Source of the DNA: Phytophthora colocasiae
Taxonomy: Eukaryota > Oomycota > Peronosporomycetes > Peronosporales > Peronosporaceae
NCBI GenBank assembly: GCA_018806915.1
Contig: JAGKQI010000088.1
Coordinates: 186,001 to 250,000 of the forward strand
Direction of reading: 5' to 3'
Length of the DNA stretch: 64,000 nucleotides
The first letter of the stretch is position 1. Each line of letters starts with the position of its first letter. Under the pieces are notes generated by a model. That model did no database searches. It worked only from the letters and a program-made list of their open reading frames with translations, and was not told where the DNA came from. The position numbers were made by a program, and so were the translations under genes. This document shows positions 54,731-64,000 of the stretch, piece by piece.

Positions 54731-55951
54731 ATGACAACGACTGATGCAGATTTCCTCGCTCAAGTGGAAGATCTGTTGACGTCATGCGATCTACCACTGC
54801 TGCCTTCCTTTGACGAAAACAGCGCCGAGCAAATACTGCCGACACCCCACGATCACAAGCACGATGCAACTTCTGAAAGACAACTTTCGGGTTGGCAAAC
54901 TAAAACTTCCAAATGCATCATGGACGCGATTGCCAGACACGAGATAGAGAAGGCAAAGGACAGGAATCGACGAAGGGCGTACCGAGAGCGACGTCGAATC
55001 GAGCGCGAAAGTCTTCAGAAAGAAATCGAACAACTGTCTGATGAGTTGAAGACAATTAAAGGGGGTAAAAAGAGGAACTTGGCCCTGTCGGCTTGGGAAA
55101 TGATAGCGCAGCACCAATTAGCTGCTCAGAGGAGCTCCGAAGATAAGCAAAGGCAGCTGCGCAAAGCGATCGTTGTTCAGGTTGCGATGATGGAGGATTT
55201 CCGACGTTTAGCTCATGAAAGTATCGGCACTTTAGATGACATCCCCATCGGGAAGTTCGGTGTCGCTGGCAAGATCAAGCGCATTCGCCTTGAAGTCGCT
55301 GACACCGAGATTTTTGCAGGGTTTATCAAGGAACTAGCGTCCGTTTTCGCTCAGACTGAGAAAGTTTTGAAAGAATCACGACTCGAATCTTCGGAGCCAA
55401 ACTGGAATGACCCAATCGAGGCTTGGAATCACGACGTGAACACCGGCTACTTCGCGTTCCGAGGCAAAATTACGTTGCCGTTTGACTTCGACGAGATCTG
55501 TCATTACCGATGGCAATCTATCCACCAGCTCCACCTTCCAGAGAGTCGAGAGCTCTACGATGCTAAAGACGAAAACACATTGGCTGTGAAGTTCCGACGT
55601 ACGACACGTTTACCCTCGGGTGAGATTGCTTCGGTGCTGCGACGTCTTGTAACTCGACGGTACGAATTCAAGGATCGTACGGTGCTGGTTTGGCGGGTTT
55701 TTACTGAAGGTGAGGGCTTTTTCAACGGAATGAACGCTGATGAGACTGGCTGGGGCGTGATAACGCCAACAGATCAATCATCCAAGACTGGAACTGTGCT
55801 CCGAACGTGCGTGAAGAACATCCCGATGCATTTAAGCAACTCCGAACAAAAGGGTGCAATGAAGCAGTTCAGTCAAGGACTTCTCCAATGGGGACACGAA
55901 CACAACGAGAAGGCCACCTTTGGACTAGAAAAACTGTGCATTTCACAATAA
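54731..55951 (+). CDS. bZIP protein, copy 4, intact
   Basis: A 406-residue frame from ATG 54731. N-terminal MTTTDADFLAQVEDLL; basic region KAKDRNRRRAYRERRRIERE with Asn79 and Arg87 in the canonical N-x7-R spacing; Leu-rich dimerisation helix (LQKEIEQLSDELKTIK). The C-terminal conserved block contains FRRTTRLPSGEIASVLRRL, VWRVFTEGEGFFNGMNADET and NIPMHLSNSEQ. Likely a nuclear DNA-binding dimer; the C-terminal domain is of unknown role. This is the only copy here that is both intact and has the canonical Asn. The AAAACCTTGTCCGAC block lies 55-69 bases upstream. Confidence 0.9.
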   Translation: MTTTDADFLAQVEDLLTSCDLPLLPSFDENSAEQILPTPHDHKHDATSERQLSGWQTKTSKCIMDAIARHEIEKAKDRNRRRAYRERRRIERESLQKEIEQLSDELKTIKGGKKRNLALSAWEMIAQHQLAAQRSSEDKQRQLRKAIVVQVAMMEDFRRLAHESIGTLDDIPIGKFGVAGKIKRIRLEVADTEIFAGFIKELASVFAQTEKVLKESRLESSEPNWNDPIEAWNHDVNTGYFAFRGKITLPFDFDEICHYRWQSIHQLHLPESRELYDAKDENTLAVKFRRTTRLPSGEIASVLRRLVTRRYEFKDRTVLVWRVFTEGEGFFNGMNADETGWGVITPTDQSSKTGTVLRTCVKNIPMHLSNSEQKGAMKQFSQGLLQWGHEHNEKATFGLEKLCISQ

Positions 55952-55970
55952 GTAACCAGTAACGTTAGTT

Positions 55971-55993
55971 CTCTCAGCCTGAAGGGCTGAGAG
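55971..55993 (+). other. 3' hairpin after bZIP copy 4
   Basis: CTCTCAGCC and GGCTGAGAG pair perfectly (9 bp) around TGAAG, 20 bases after the stop. It is a possible 3'-UTR structure; no run of T follows directly. Confidence 0.35.
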
Positions 55994-57489
55994 TATAATA
56001 ACGGGCTTTTTCGCCTTTAGAAACGTTTCTGTTGAACTTGGGGCCTTGCAGTTGAATTTGGGAGCAAAATTCAGGTTTTTCGGTGGTGGTAAGGTGCAGA
56101 GTGGACAGTGTTTTGTATGGCAGGTGCCTCGCATGGGACGCCTTTTGGTATTTCTGAATGTGGCAAACGTAGATAAAGCCTTCCTCGATAATTTTGCGTG
56201 TATCTTTTCGTACCTTGTCAGTTAAACTCGGTAGTTTATCGGCTAAAGTTAATAGTACTTCAATGATATCTGTTTATCTATTAGAAACTACACTTTGTTG
56301 AAGTGCGACGGTTCGACGGTTGCTCGAATAAGTACCACACGAATTTATCGCAAAAGTATACAAAGGCCTCCTTTTGACCAATGAGGGTCAATTACTAAAT
56401 ATGGTAGTCAAACCTCTTCTCTTGAGTATGCTCTACTGACTGGGTGCTGTGGTACTGTACCATTTCTATAAAACTGATATGTACCATTTCTATAAGGCAC
56501 ATCAGTGCGGGAAGTAGCAGCACAGGTTCTCCCATCTCCGGGGTTGGGCGCTTGTAGAGGTGGCATTCCTGCTGCATTATGAAGACCCTCGTTGTTGTGT
56601 GCAGGATCTCGGTGTGTCACGGTGTTTTTGGTAAGAGGATGCTGCTTTAGAGCTCGCCGTTATTGTGGATCTAAACGCACTGTGGAGTACGCTGTATTAT
56701 GGGCTTTCACTACGTGACTGCAGCTATATGACTGTTTTTGCTGTGGAGGTTCATGGTGAGCGATGAGAGTTTGATTCTGGACCATGTATGCCTTGTGGAG
56801 GCATTAGGTGTTGAAGGTGTTGATTTATGGCGTAGAGCGCTGTGCTGTGGACCACCGCACGGACTCGCCGATGAAGGAGATAGTGTCATACCGTACTCTC
56901 GTGTGCTATAACGGTGACTGTTAGTTGCTCTTGAAGCGGAAGATGTGGAAATAGGCGCTGTCAGCACTGGTTGTGATGCAACAGTTTTCATTTGTTGGAT
57001 CTGTAGACTAACGGCTGGTTGCGTGGCAGTGTGATTATTTGTGGCATGAGGTGACTTTCGAAACTCGACTCGGAGTGAAAAAAACGAGAATGTTATCAAG
57101 CGAGTGCCGCCTAGAACACTGGCTAACAGCATCCTAAAGTTGATGGGCTACGCATTTGCAGTCAAAGAGTTCTCGGTAGGAATTCTCGGTAGGAACGCCT
57201 GTAGGTAAACGTAAGCTCTTGAAGTGCGGGGATATCTTGAACAGAAAATATTCCCAGACGTCTGGAATTCGACCAGTTGAATTACATGGCACAGTTGGCT
57301 TGACACGAATGGTTTATGAATCGGCTTTTGTTTCCACACAACAAGGCATCCACGTACACTTTGGTACCCCTGCTGGATTTCGCCTTCGACCGAAACTCAG
57401 CTTGGTACCTCCCTAGAAGTGGCGTATCTTCAGATTCTTGCCTTATAATGATCCATGTCAGAATTTAGTACAGTTTTAGTACTCCGCAA
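55994..57489. other. No gene recognised
   Basis: AT-rich DNA with only short frames. The longest (56710-57132, minus) is Ser/Thr/His-rich with no domain. A 16-base word TGTACCATTTCTATAA is repeated 23 bases apart near 56457 and 56480. Nothing else stands out. Confidence 0.5.
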
Positions 57490-58422
57490 ATGGCGACTGT
57501 TCACGTGGGTTCGTTCTTCGTTTCGCGCCCGAGAAAGCAAAGGTAAGTGATAGCCCAAGATGTACTAACATCTAGCGTCTTGAAGCTCACACAAATGGTA
57601 TATGTGCAGATGGTGAGGTGTCCATCCCGGAAGCATTACACTGTACATGAATTAGTTCTTCTTCTTGCTATTTTGGAGGAGAGATTGCCTATTTACCCAT
57701 CCGAGTGGGCAAATGTCGCTATGGAATTCACGTCTCGAAGTGGAGAAACATGGGTCAGCCGAACGACTGCTAGTTTGCGCTCCAAGTTCTCGACACTTTG
57801 TTCCTCCCGACCGTGTTCCAAATTTTTTGCAATGCGTGTACGTGCAAAAATCGTAAAGTCTCAAATTGAGGGTCGGTACAGTTCCATGCTGCGTCGAGCC
57901 CAGATCTTACGACAAGATCACCAGTACAAACCTCCCACCTCATCTGATTCCAAAGGTCCAAGCAAATGGTGCGACGCATGCAATAGCGGTATTCCGCCCA
58001 AGACCACACGTCGCCCTACTGTAGTTCAACCTGCAGCGCCCGATCATCGATTCTCAAGATTTCGGCAATTCGTCTTGCCTCCTGCACAACCTTCCCAAAT
58101 TACCCCTGTGCAAGGCAGTTCCAGAGTGTTCCATCTACCCCGGACCAATAATGACCAGGTCGACACATTCACAGGCCCTCTGCAGGCTGTGGGTCATACT
58201 GGTTACCGCCGATTTGAGTCTCCCGGAACCAGCAATCTGCCCTATATTATCGACATATTTCGCCAAATTGCAGATCTGCAAGTCAGAGCACAACGTGATT
58301 TTGATCGCCAATGCCTCGCACGAGATGAATATGACAGGTTACAGCAGCAATGCACTCTACAGTACCAGCAACAAACGATGTCACTCCTCGCAACGTTGGT
58401 AAAGTCAAGTCAGGCCAAATGA
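57490..58422 (+). CDS. DUF6818/Myb-like DNA-binding protein, two exons
   Basis: The conserved block HYTVHELVLLLAILEERLPI, YPSEWANVAMEFTSR and SLRSKFSTL resembles the SANT/Myb-like DUF6818 domain of oomycetes, often next to transposons. The rest is Pro/Arg-rich and ends in a Gln-rich helix (RDEYDRLQQQCTLQYQQQ). The simple start is ATG 57595. An upstream exon from ATG 57490 (MATVHVGSFFVSRPRK) ends at GTAAGT 57543, followed by TACTAAC (57563-57569) and an AG at 57574-57575. Splicing there keeps the frame but needs an intron of only 33 nt. A longer intron to the AG at 57609 would break the frame. Nuclear role inferred from the domain only. Confidence 0.6.
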
Positions 58423-58590
58423 TGGCTATTCTTACCGTAGTGAAAGATCTAGTGACAGACAACAAAGTAATACATGTACTCCCTTTGAATCGCCTGAACG
58501 GTTCCCAGCTACTGCAATACTTTGTGAGGCTGAGAGACCCTCGCGCGCACAGAAGCGCGCTACTGTTAGTTGAAGTTGTCAGTTTAATAC

Positions 58591-58627
58591 TGGTACATTG
58601 TACCAATTACAGTGGTACAATGTACCA
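58591..58627. promoter_or_regulatory. 15-bp inverted repeat before carrier gene
   Basis: TGGTACATTGTACCA and its exact reverse complement are separated by seven bases, 54 bases before the carrier ATG. Each arm is itself nearly symmetric. Possible operator-like site; inferred from position. Confidence 0.35.
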
Positions 58628-58680
58628 CCTCATCATGACTGTCTTATCTGGGGCAGAGCGGAGGCTGCAGACTGAGCGAC

Positions 58681-59772
58681 ATGGAGAGCTTCCTAGGCGA
58701 CGCTGAGAGCCCCCGGGAGCGTGAGGAGCAGCACGAGCATGTGGACTTTTTCGTGCGCTATCCGCACTTACGCGAGTTCTTCTGTGGCGGCTCTGCGGCT
58801 GCCATTAACATCATCGTCACATTTCCACCCAATAAAGTTATGTTTCGACAGCAGGTACTAACCGAATTGATGGTTGTAATTGACGAGTTATTAGCTTAAA
58901 ATTAACTTTTTATCCTGTTTGTGCTAGTTGTTCGGACTCAATACGTGGCAAGCCTTCGAGAACGTGCGTAGTGAAGGTTGGATGATGCTGTACAGAGGAG
59001 TAGCGCCTCCACTGCTTCAAGCGATGGTGTCCAAGAGCATCATGTTCGGACTGTACAATTTCTACGATGAACTTTTGACAGAAGCTTTTGGACAACGCAC
59101 GGGGCTGAACATGGTGGCTGCAGGTCTGGCGGGCACTTCGGAGGCGGTGCTGGCCCCGTTTGAGGTGAGATAATAGAGGATGGAGGAGAACAATGTGATA
59201 CTGATGTCGTTTTTGACGAGTATAGAGAGCGCAGACGTTGCTGCAAACTCCCAAGTTTAATCGAGAAATCTCTGGAGCTTACGATGCCATGCTACATGTC
59301 AACAAGTTCGGGGTGAAGGAGCACTATCGAGGACTTACAGCCATTTTGTGTCGAAATGGACCGGGGAACATGTTATTTTTTGGATTAAGAGGGCCGGTAA
59401 GGGAGTTATTCCCGAAAGGAGAGACAGCAGCAGCTACGATGACGAACGACTTCTTTTGTGGCGCAATGTTGGGCGCGATGATTAGTACTTTCACATTCCC
59501 CATAAATGGTGAGGCTTTAATGTTGGCTTGACGGCAAGTTGATTGCAGTTTTAACTGATGCATTGTTTGGTTGATTAGTGGCACGGACACGGATGCAGAG
59601 TGTCTACGGACAGCAGTTTCTTGGTCCATGGGAAGCATTGCAGTTGACGTACAAAGAGCGAGGACACAGCGTGAAGCGGTTGTACCGCGGTGTGCAGATG
59701 AATTTCTTCCGGTCATTGGTATCATGGGGAATCATTAACTCTACTTATGAGAAGCTCAAGTCGATCACATGA
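58681..59772 (+). CDS. Mitochondrial carrier family protein, four exons
   Basis: Exons 58681-58854, 58928-59164, 59226-59508 and 59579-59772 join in phase at GT-AG introns of 73, 61 and 70 bases, giving about 295 residues. All three carrier repeats are seen: FPPNKVMFRQQ (first signature, with Asn in place of the acidic residue), PFERAQTLLQ (second) and FPINVARTRMQ (third, Asn for the acidic residue). It would be an inner-membrane solute carrier with six helices. The third exon start at 59226 is chosen because it restores PFERAQ. The odd first and third signatures resemble divergent SLC25 members; the substrate cannot be told. This is the only clear multi-exon housekeeping-type gene in the window. 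Confidence 0.88.
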
Positions 59773-59854
59773 AGGTGAAGTGAACGATGACCAATTCTGA
59801 ATAGAACCAAGTTTTTTGTAGGATACTCCCTAATCACACTGCATCTCACTCTCC

Positions 59855-60983
59855 TTACGAATCAGCAATGAGAAGTTTCTCGAATCGCTGGTAAATGTCC
59901 TCTCCAATATCCGACACTGCTTCTAACACAACTCCATTGAACTCCTGTAGAACTGGCTTGGATGACAAGGTGCTAACGTGCATTGGGAAATGCTGAATGT
60001 AAGTCTTCATCATCGTTCCTGTTGCAGTCGGAGTAAGCTCGTCCCAACCAGTTTCATCCGCATGCATCCCAGCGAATTCCCCTTCACCTTCCAGGAATGA
60101 ACGCCAGATAACTACAAGACGGTTGTCCTCCTGATACCTCCGCGTAACGGAGCGCTGAACCACAGACACAACTCGACCGTTTGCCAATGTTGCAGTTAGA
60201 CGGAACTTAAAAGCTGCGGTATTCTCTGAGTCTTCAGTCTCATTAAACTCTTGTCGATCGCTCTGGCAATGAGGTAAATGAGAGGCCTCCCACAAAGCAG
60301 CACTGGCCTGTTGAAAGTCAATTGGCACAATGTTTTTGTCCTTGTAGTGGTAAGAAGCCTCTTTAGCGTCCTCAGCCCACTGTCTGCAGTCTTCACAGTC
60401 TGAATTGCGAAATACCTCGTCCGTTTTGATGTACAAAGCATCTAATTCGCGTAGATAACTCATGAAAGTGTTCTTGTCCAACCTCATCCGCTTCCGTTGC
60501 AATGATTCGCCTGGCAGAGTAGTGACTTGCAAGTCGGTAGTAAATATCCTTCACCAAAGTTGAACGAACTTCGACCTCTGCACGTAATCTGTGTTGTTCT
60601 TCTTCTGCTTCTTCTCGCTCGTGCTTTAGCCGCTGTGCAAGAAGTTTCCAAGCGGTGGAAACGATATCGTCTTTGGCCTGTTGCCTCTCATCAAGTTCCG
60701 CAGTGAGCTTTTTTATCTGGTGCAGAAGTTCCGACCGCTCCTGGAGTCTGCGCTGTCGATACTCAGCACGTCGCTGTCGGTCTTTCTCCTTCTCCCGTTC
60801 TCGTTTAGGGTCTCCACTGTTCTTCTGTCTTCTCCGCCCTCGAACATTCGCCTGGTGTTGAGTAGGCAAGTGGGACAGTGCTGACGCCTCGACTGTTGAT
60901 TTATGCAAGCTTAAGACGGGGGAATCGCACTCCGACAAGAATGTCTCCACCTCAGCGAGGAGCTCGGCGTCTGACGTGGTCAT
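59855..60983 (-). pseudogene. bZIP family copy 5, inverted, frame break
   Basis: ATG 60983 starts MTTSDAELLAEVETFLSECD. The basic region is KEKDRQRRAEYRQRRLQERS with Gln at the Asn position, followed by a Leu helix (LLHQIKKLTAELDE). The frame changes near 60,525. The C-terminal block (FRLTATLANGRVVSVVQRSV, VIWRSFLEGEGEFAGMHADE, FPMHVST) ends at 59855. It is the most diverged copy and lies on the opposite strand. The break is a single small indel, so an assembly error is possible. Confidence 0.8.
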
Positions 60984-61037
60984 TGGCAGATTGCCAAGTG
61001 CCATGCCACAATGAAGTCCTCGCAATCGAGAGGTCTA

Positions 61038-61160
61038 CAGTAAGCATTTGTCAGTGACAAATGCTTACTGTCCAATTGTCACAACGCCCACCATCCAAAA
61101 AAGTAACGTCGCCACCTCTAATGCTTCCGGGAGCATTAGAGGTGGCGACGTTACTTTTTT
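61038..61160. repeat. Two perfect hairpins (16 bp and 29 bp)
   Basis: CAGTAAGCATTTGTCA (61038-61053) is mirrored at 61055-61070 with one base between. A 29-bp arm (61097-61125) starting AAAAAAGTAACGTCGCC is mirrored exactly at 61132-61160 around TCCGGG. No gene lies here. The pair sits 55-180 bases upstream of copy 5's ATG. It may be a tiny foldback element or a source of hairpin RNA. Confidence 0.8.
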
Positions 61161-61287
61161 TAACGCCAAGTATTGTGAATTCCGGCTATATTTTGTCAAC
61201 AGGGGCGATTCGTGAAAATCGACCAAACAATCAACAGGGATCTCTCATTGGTCACAATTGGCACCGTGCCTATCGCTGCGGTAGATC

Positions 61288-61366
61288 TCTCGTAACGTGT
61301 GTGGTGGTCTCGTGGCGTGTGTGGTGATCTCGTGGCGTGTAGTGGTCTCGTAGCGTGTCTAGTGGA
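61288..61366. repeat. Minisatellite, about four units of 18-21 bp
   Basis: Units follow TCTCGTGGCGTGTGTGGTGA with small changes. It is followed at 61456 and 61566 by a GG(G)GTNTCAGAATTG word repeated in direct order 110 bases apart and by AATCCCATGGGATT palindromes, which may belong to the end of the PIF/Harbinger element. Confidence 0.6.
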
Positions 61367-61654
61367 TCTCTTTTGTCCCCGGGGGTTTCTAGAAGTGGTT
61401 GTGGAGCTCCCAAGATGGAAATCGCAGCTACTCGACAGCATGCCCACCCCAATAGGGGGTGTCAGAATTGCAAAACGTGGGTCCGAAATCCCATGGGATT
61501 TCGCGCCAAAATCCCATGGGATATCGGCCCGAAATAGCATGTGATTTCAAACGATGGGTTTGGGGGGTCTCAGAATTGAAAAGAATCACGCGTGCAAAAG
61601 CAATTTTGTTCGCAAAGGGAAGTTCTGCTGCGTGCGCGCAAGAAGTACACGTCC

Positions 61655-62929
61655 ATGCCGAAGGTCAGCGCGCGCCAGCATCTGATCGTGGAGATCGTAG
61701 ACCTTCTCGCAGTTGCAATTCTAGAGGAAGATCTTGACGATGAGCTTAGAGATGGTGCTACGCTGGACGCCTGTGAAGAGCTGTTTACTATCGATTCCGA
61801 AGTAGTCGACCTCATCGACTTGCTGCAGATAGTTCTCTCTCGGCGCTATCTATCGGCAAGAGAAAATATCCCAAGGAGTCACGAATTTGCCGCTGAGTAT
61901 TTTCAGTACTTGCCGGATGACGAGTTCAAGCAGCTCACCAGAACGAGTCGTCCAGCTTTTGAGCGCATCTGCGAGGAAATAAAGCGTCACCACGTCTTCA
62001 AGAACCGCAGCAACCACCAGCAACCACCCGTTTGGATCCAGTTAGCAGTTGCTCTGGATAGGCTGGGGACGAATGGCAACGGGGCTTCGACAGGACGTAC
62101 GAAGTTTATTTGGGGTGTTGGCCAAGGAACGCTGGATTTGTACACTGTCAGAGTAATAATTGTCTTGAATGACCTCACAGACAAGTTTGTTGTCTGGCCC
62201 AACGACGACGGACGGAAGCAAATCTCTCGTCGCATGGCAGTTCAAGGGTTTCCAGGTTGTGTTGGCTTCATTGACGGCACCACATTTCCTCTGTCGCAGA
62301 AGCCTGCAGTCAACGGCGAATGCTACTTTGATCGGAAGCATCGGTACAGTCTGAATGCCCAAGTGGTGTGTGATGATCGCCGTCGAATTATTTCGTTCCT
62401 TTGTGGGTGGCCTGGTTCCTGTGCTGACAGCACAGTGTACCGTGCAATGGCGCTGGCTCAAGACGACTTAAAGCACTGTTTTTTTAGCCAAGGCCAGTAT
62501 TTGATAGCAGACTCGGCGTATCCTGCAGATACCAGTCACAATACCGTGGTGCCATCGTACAAGATAAATCAGCATGGCCGCGACAATGAGGCTTTCAACA
62601 CTTGTGTAGCGCACGTCCGCGTCGTCAACGAGCACACGATAGGTGTGTTGAAAGGCAGATGGTCATCGTTAAGAGAATTGCGTCTTCAAATCAAGCAGCG
62701 TGGAGACATCGAACGTCTGCTTCGATGGGTTACCGCATGTGTGGTGCTGCACAACATGCTGATCGACTTTGGCGATTGCTGGCCGGACGAGTGCGACGAC
62801 GATGATTCTCTTCCAAGTGACGTAGGTAGAGACGACGATGACACGTTTCCTTTTCGTCGTCAGCTTAAGGAGCATGCTGTGGCCGTTGCCCGTAGGCCAG
62901 GGGGTATTCTCTGGTTCAGAGGGATGTAG
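61655..62929 (+). CDS. PIF/Harbinger transposase (DDE_Tnp_4)
   Basis: ATG 61655 (MPKVSARQHLIVEIVDLLAV) gives 424 residues without a break. Catalytic signature: Asp in VGFIDGTTFPLSQKP with YFDRKHRYSLNAQVV, Asp in YLIADSAYP, Glu in VRVVNEHTIGVLKGRW. The end has WVTACVVLHNMLIDFGD and an acidic tail. PIF/Harbinger elements move by cut and paste with a Myb-like partner; a partner-like gene converges on it from the right. The open catalytic frame suggests an element that may still be able to move. Ends could not be fixed because the right side leaves the window. Confidence 0.9.
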   Translation: MPKVSARQHLIVEIVDLLAVAILEEDLDDELRDGATLDACEELFTIDSEVVDLIDLLQIVLSRRYLSARENIPRSHEFAAEYFQYLPDDEFKQLTRTSRPAFERICEEIKRHHVFKNRSNHQQPPVWIQLAVALDRLGTNGNGASTGRTKFIWGVGQGTLDLYTVRVIIVLNDLTDKFVVWPNDDGRKQISRRMAVQGFPGCVGFIDGTTFPLSQKPAVNGECYFDRKHRYSLNAQVVCDDRRRIISFLCGWPGSCADSTVYRAMALAQDDLKHCFFSQGQYLIADSAYPADTSHNTVVPSYKINQHGRDNEAFNTCVAHVRVVNEHTIGVLKGRWSSLRELRLQIKQRGDIERLLRWVTACVVLHNMLIDFGDCWPDECDDDDSLPSDVGRDDDDTFPFRRQLKEHAVAVARRPGGILWFRGM

Positions 62930-63124
62930 CCCATTAGCAAGACGCCTCGTTCGTGAAAGGAATAATTTATTTAGTTACCGTCAACCAAACTTGCCGTCGT
63001 CCATGCTGAGGTCTCTTTCAAAAATGGTTCGTACGTCTTGTGACGTTGCTTAGGCATCATACTTGGTTGTATCACACGGACGCGGCGACAATGCAAAAAC
63101 AAATCTGAAGCTGTCAGTGGTTTG

Positions 63125-64000
63125 TCACTGCCTTGTATCATAGAGACTCAGAACCGCCTCAATTTCCGAAGACGACTTACCCTCCCTGATAAGCGCTAGG
63201 AAAATCTCGTGACGTTGTCCAGTTTTGCGTGCCTCAATCTCCCGTTCACGCATCTCCAATTCCATTCGACGCTGCTCTTTCTTGTCGCTTCTATCTGCAA
63301 GAAAAATACGCTGTTCCAGCTCCAGTTTCTGCTTCATGAAATCAATCTTCTTGTCACCGTTCTTGGCGTACTCTAGCGCAAGCGATACACGACTGTCGTG
63401 AGCGGTGGCATTCTTGGGCTTATCATTATTCTTTCGTGCACCTCTTTCTGCCTTGTTGCCTTGCTCCCTTGGACGAGACGTTCCCGTACCGTTCAGCTCT
63501 CCAAGTTGATCAACCGTTCCGTTTGACTTGCCTGTTAGCTTGGTGCGCTTGGTGCTGCCGGCTTTTTCATTCGCTGCGGCAGGCCTTCCTAGCTTTTTCT
63601 TTGGTGCAACTGCCGCACTTGTCGCTACAGAAGTCTCCGCTTGGTGAAGTGGCAGGAACGTGAGCAGATCCTCCATATCTGAGGTATGAACCATATCCGC
63701 ATCGGTCTCTAAGTTACCGCCTTTTGAAAGGTCAACAAACAACCGGTTTGGCGGAAGTTCGTCGTCCGCACTGCCCTCAGCCACGTCAGGGAACGGTGAA
63801 TCAATAGAGAAGTTATCCTCATTATATTGCTCACTTGTCGTATTGGATTCCACCAATGGCACAGCCGAAAAGCTGGATGTGTCAACGATTTCCCTGCTCT
63901 TCACATAGCCCAGTTCATCACGTTCATCGACCGAGCCTTCCGTATCTTCAATACTTGGACCTCGGGTAGGATCGGCTTGAGTCTGTGCGTTGTCCACGGT
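63125..64000 (-). CDS. PIF/Harbinger accessory protein, 5' end outside window
   Basis: The frame is open to the window edge, so the start and any N-terminal Myb/SANT domain are not seen. The visible 290 residues are acidic and Ser-rich, then have an AT-hook-like KKKLGRPAAAN, a basic stretch, and a C-terminal coiled coil (EQRRMELEMREREIEARKTG) ending in EGKSSSEIEAVLSL. Such tails are common in the Myb-like second proteins of PIF/Harbinger elements, which bring the transposase to DNA. Convergent with the transposase, with about 195 bases between stops. Confidence 0.6.
   Translation of the reverse strand, partial: TVDNAQTQADPTRGPSIEDTEGSVDERDELGYVKSREIVDTSSFSAVPLVESNTTSEQYNEDNFSIDSPFPDVAEGSADDELPPNRLFVDLSKGGNLETDADMVHTSDMEDLLTFLPLHQAETSVATSAAVAPKKKLGRPAAANEKAGSTKRTKLTGKSNGTVDQLGELNGTGTSRPREQGNKAERGARKNNDKPKNATAHDSRVSLALEYAKNGDKKIDFMKQKLELEQRIFLADRSDKKEQRRMELEMREREIEARKTGQRHEIFLALIREGKSSSEIEAVLSLYDTRQ

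Noticed and set aside
1..64000. CRISPR arrays, bacterial operons, tRNA or rRNA genes
   Set aside because: No regularly spaced repeats, no ribosome-binding patterns and no cloverleaf-like stretch were seen; gene content is eukaryotic.

Overview
The window looks like a piece of an oomycete nuclear genome, most like Phytophthora or a relative. The grounds are a tandem array of receptor-like TKL kinases with short Cys-rich ectodomains, an expanded family of about 400-residue bZIP proteins of oomycete type, short GT-AG introns, and a dense, nested load of Mutator-like (MULE), Tc1/mariner, PIF/Harbinger, Fanzor, Copia and chromovirus elements. The species cannot be named from the sequence alone.

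Layout. 0-4.3 kb: degraded transposon DNA (mariner and Tc1-like transposase relics) around a broken gene of unknown function. 4.4-18.1 kb: a HET-like (heterokaryon-incompatibility type) gene on +, a second HET-like gene convergent to it on -, and a signal-peptide membrane-protein gene on +. The + HET-like gene is split by a 3.8 kb MULE and again by a 0.6 kb MULE-type MITE. The membrane-protein gene is split by a 3.3 kb MULE. Each insertion has a 9-10 bp target duplication, and the two sides join in phase if the insert is ignored. 18.2-22.1 kb: an intact ABCC/MRP transporter. 22.3-34 kb: four tandem receptor-like kinases on -. The first has a Tc1-type element lodged in its stop codon, and a Fanzor (eukaryotic TnpB-like nuclease) gene lies between the first and second. 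34.2-39.6 kb: a Copia retrotransposon with apparently identical 370 bp LTRs. 39.8-61 kb: five copies of the bZIP family; the second is split by a 10.9 kb MULE that itself holds a 7.9 kb chromodomain Ty3/Gypsy element. The same stretch holds a DUF6818/Myb-like gene and a four-exon mitochondrial carrier gene. 61-64 kb: a PIF/Harbinger transposase and its convergent accessory protein, cut by the window edge.

The most unusual unit is the 3.8 kb MULE at 5034-8819. Besides its transposase it carries a second, convergent gene combining a 2OG-Fe(II) dioxygenase-like core with two C2H2-type fingers. In this copy a TAG codon sits in the middle of the HxD iron motif. The HET-like pair beside a membrane protein, the Fanzor inside a receptor-kinase array, and a long antisense reading frame in the chromovirus are the other main leads.

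Many coding regions carry single-base frameshifts. Some may be assembly indels rather than real mutations, so pseudogene calls resting only on a frameshift are less secure than those resting on insertions or nonsense substitutions.
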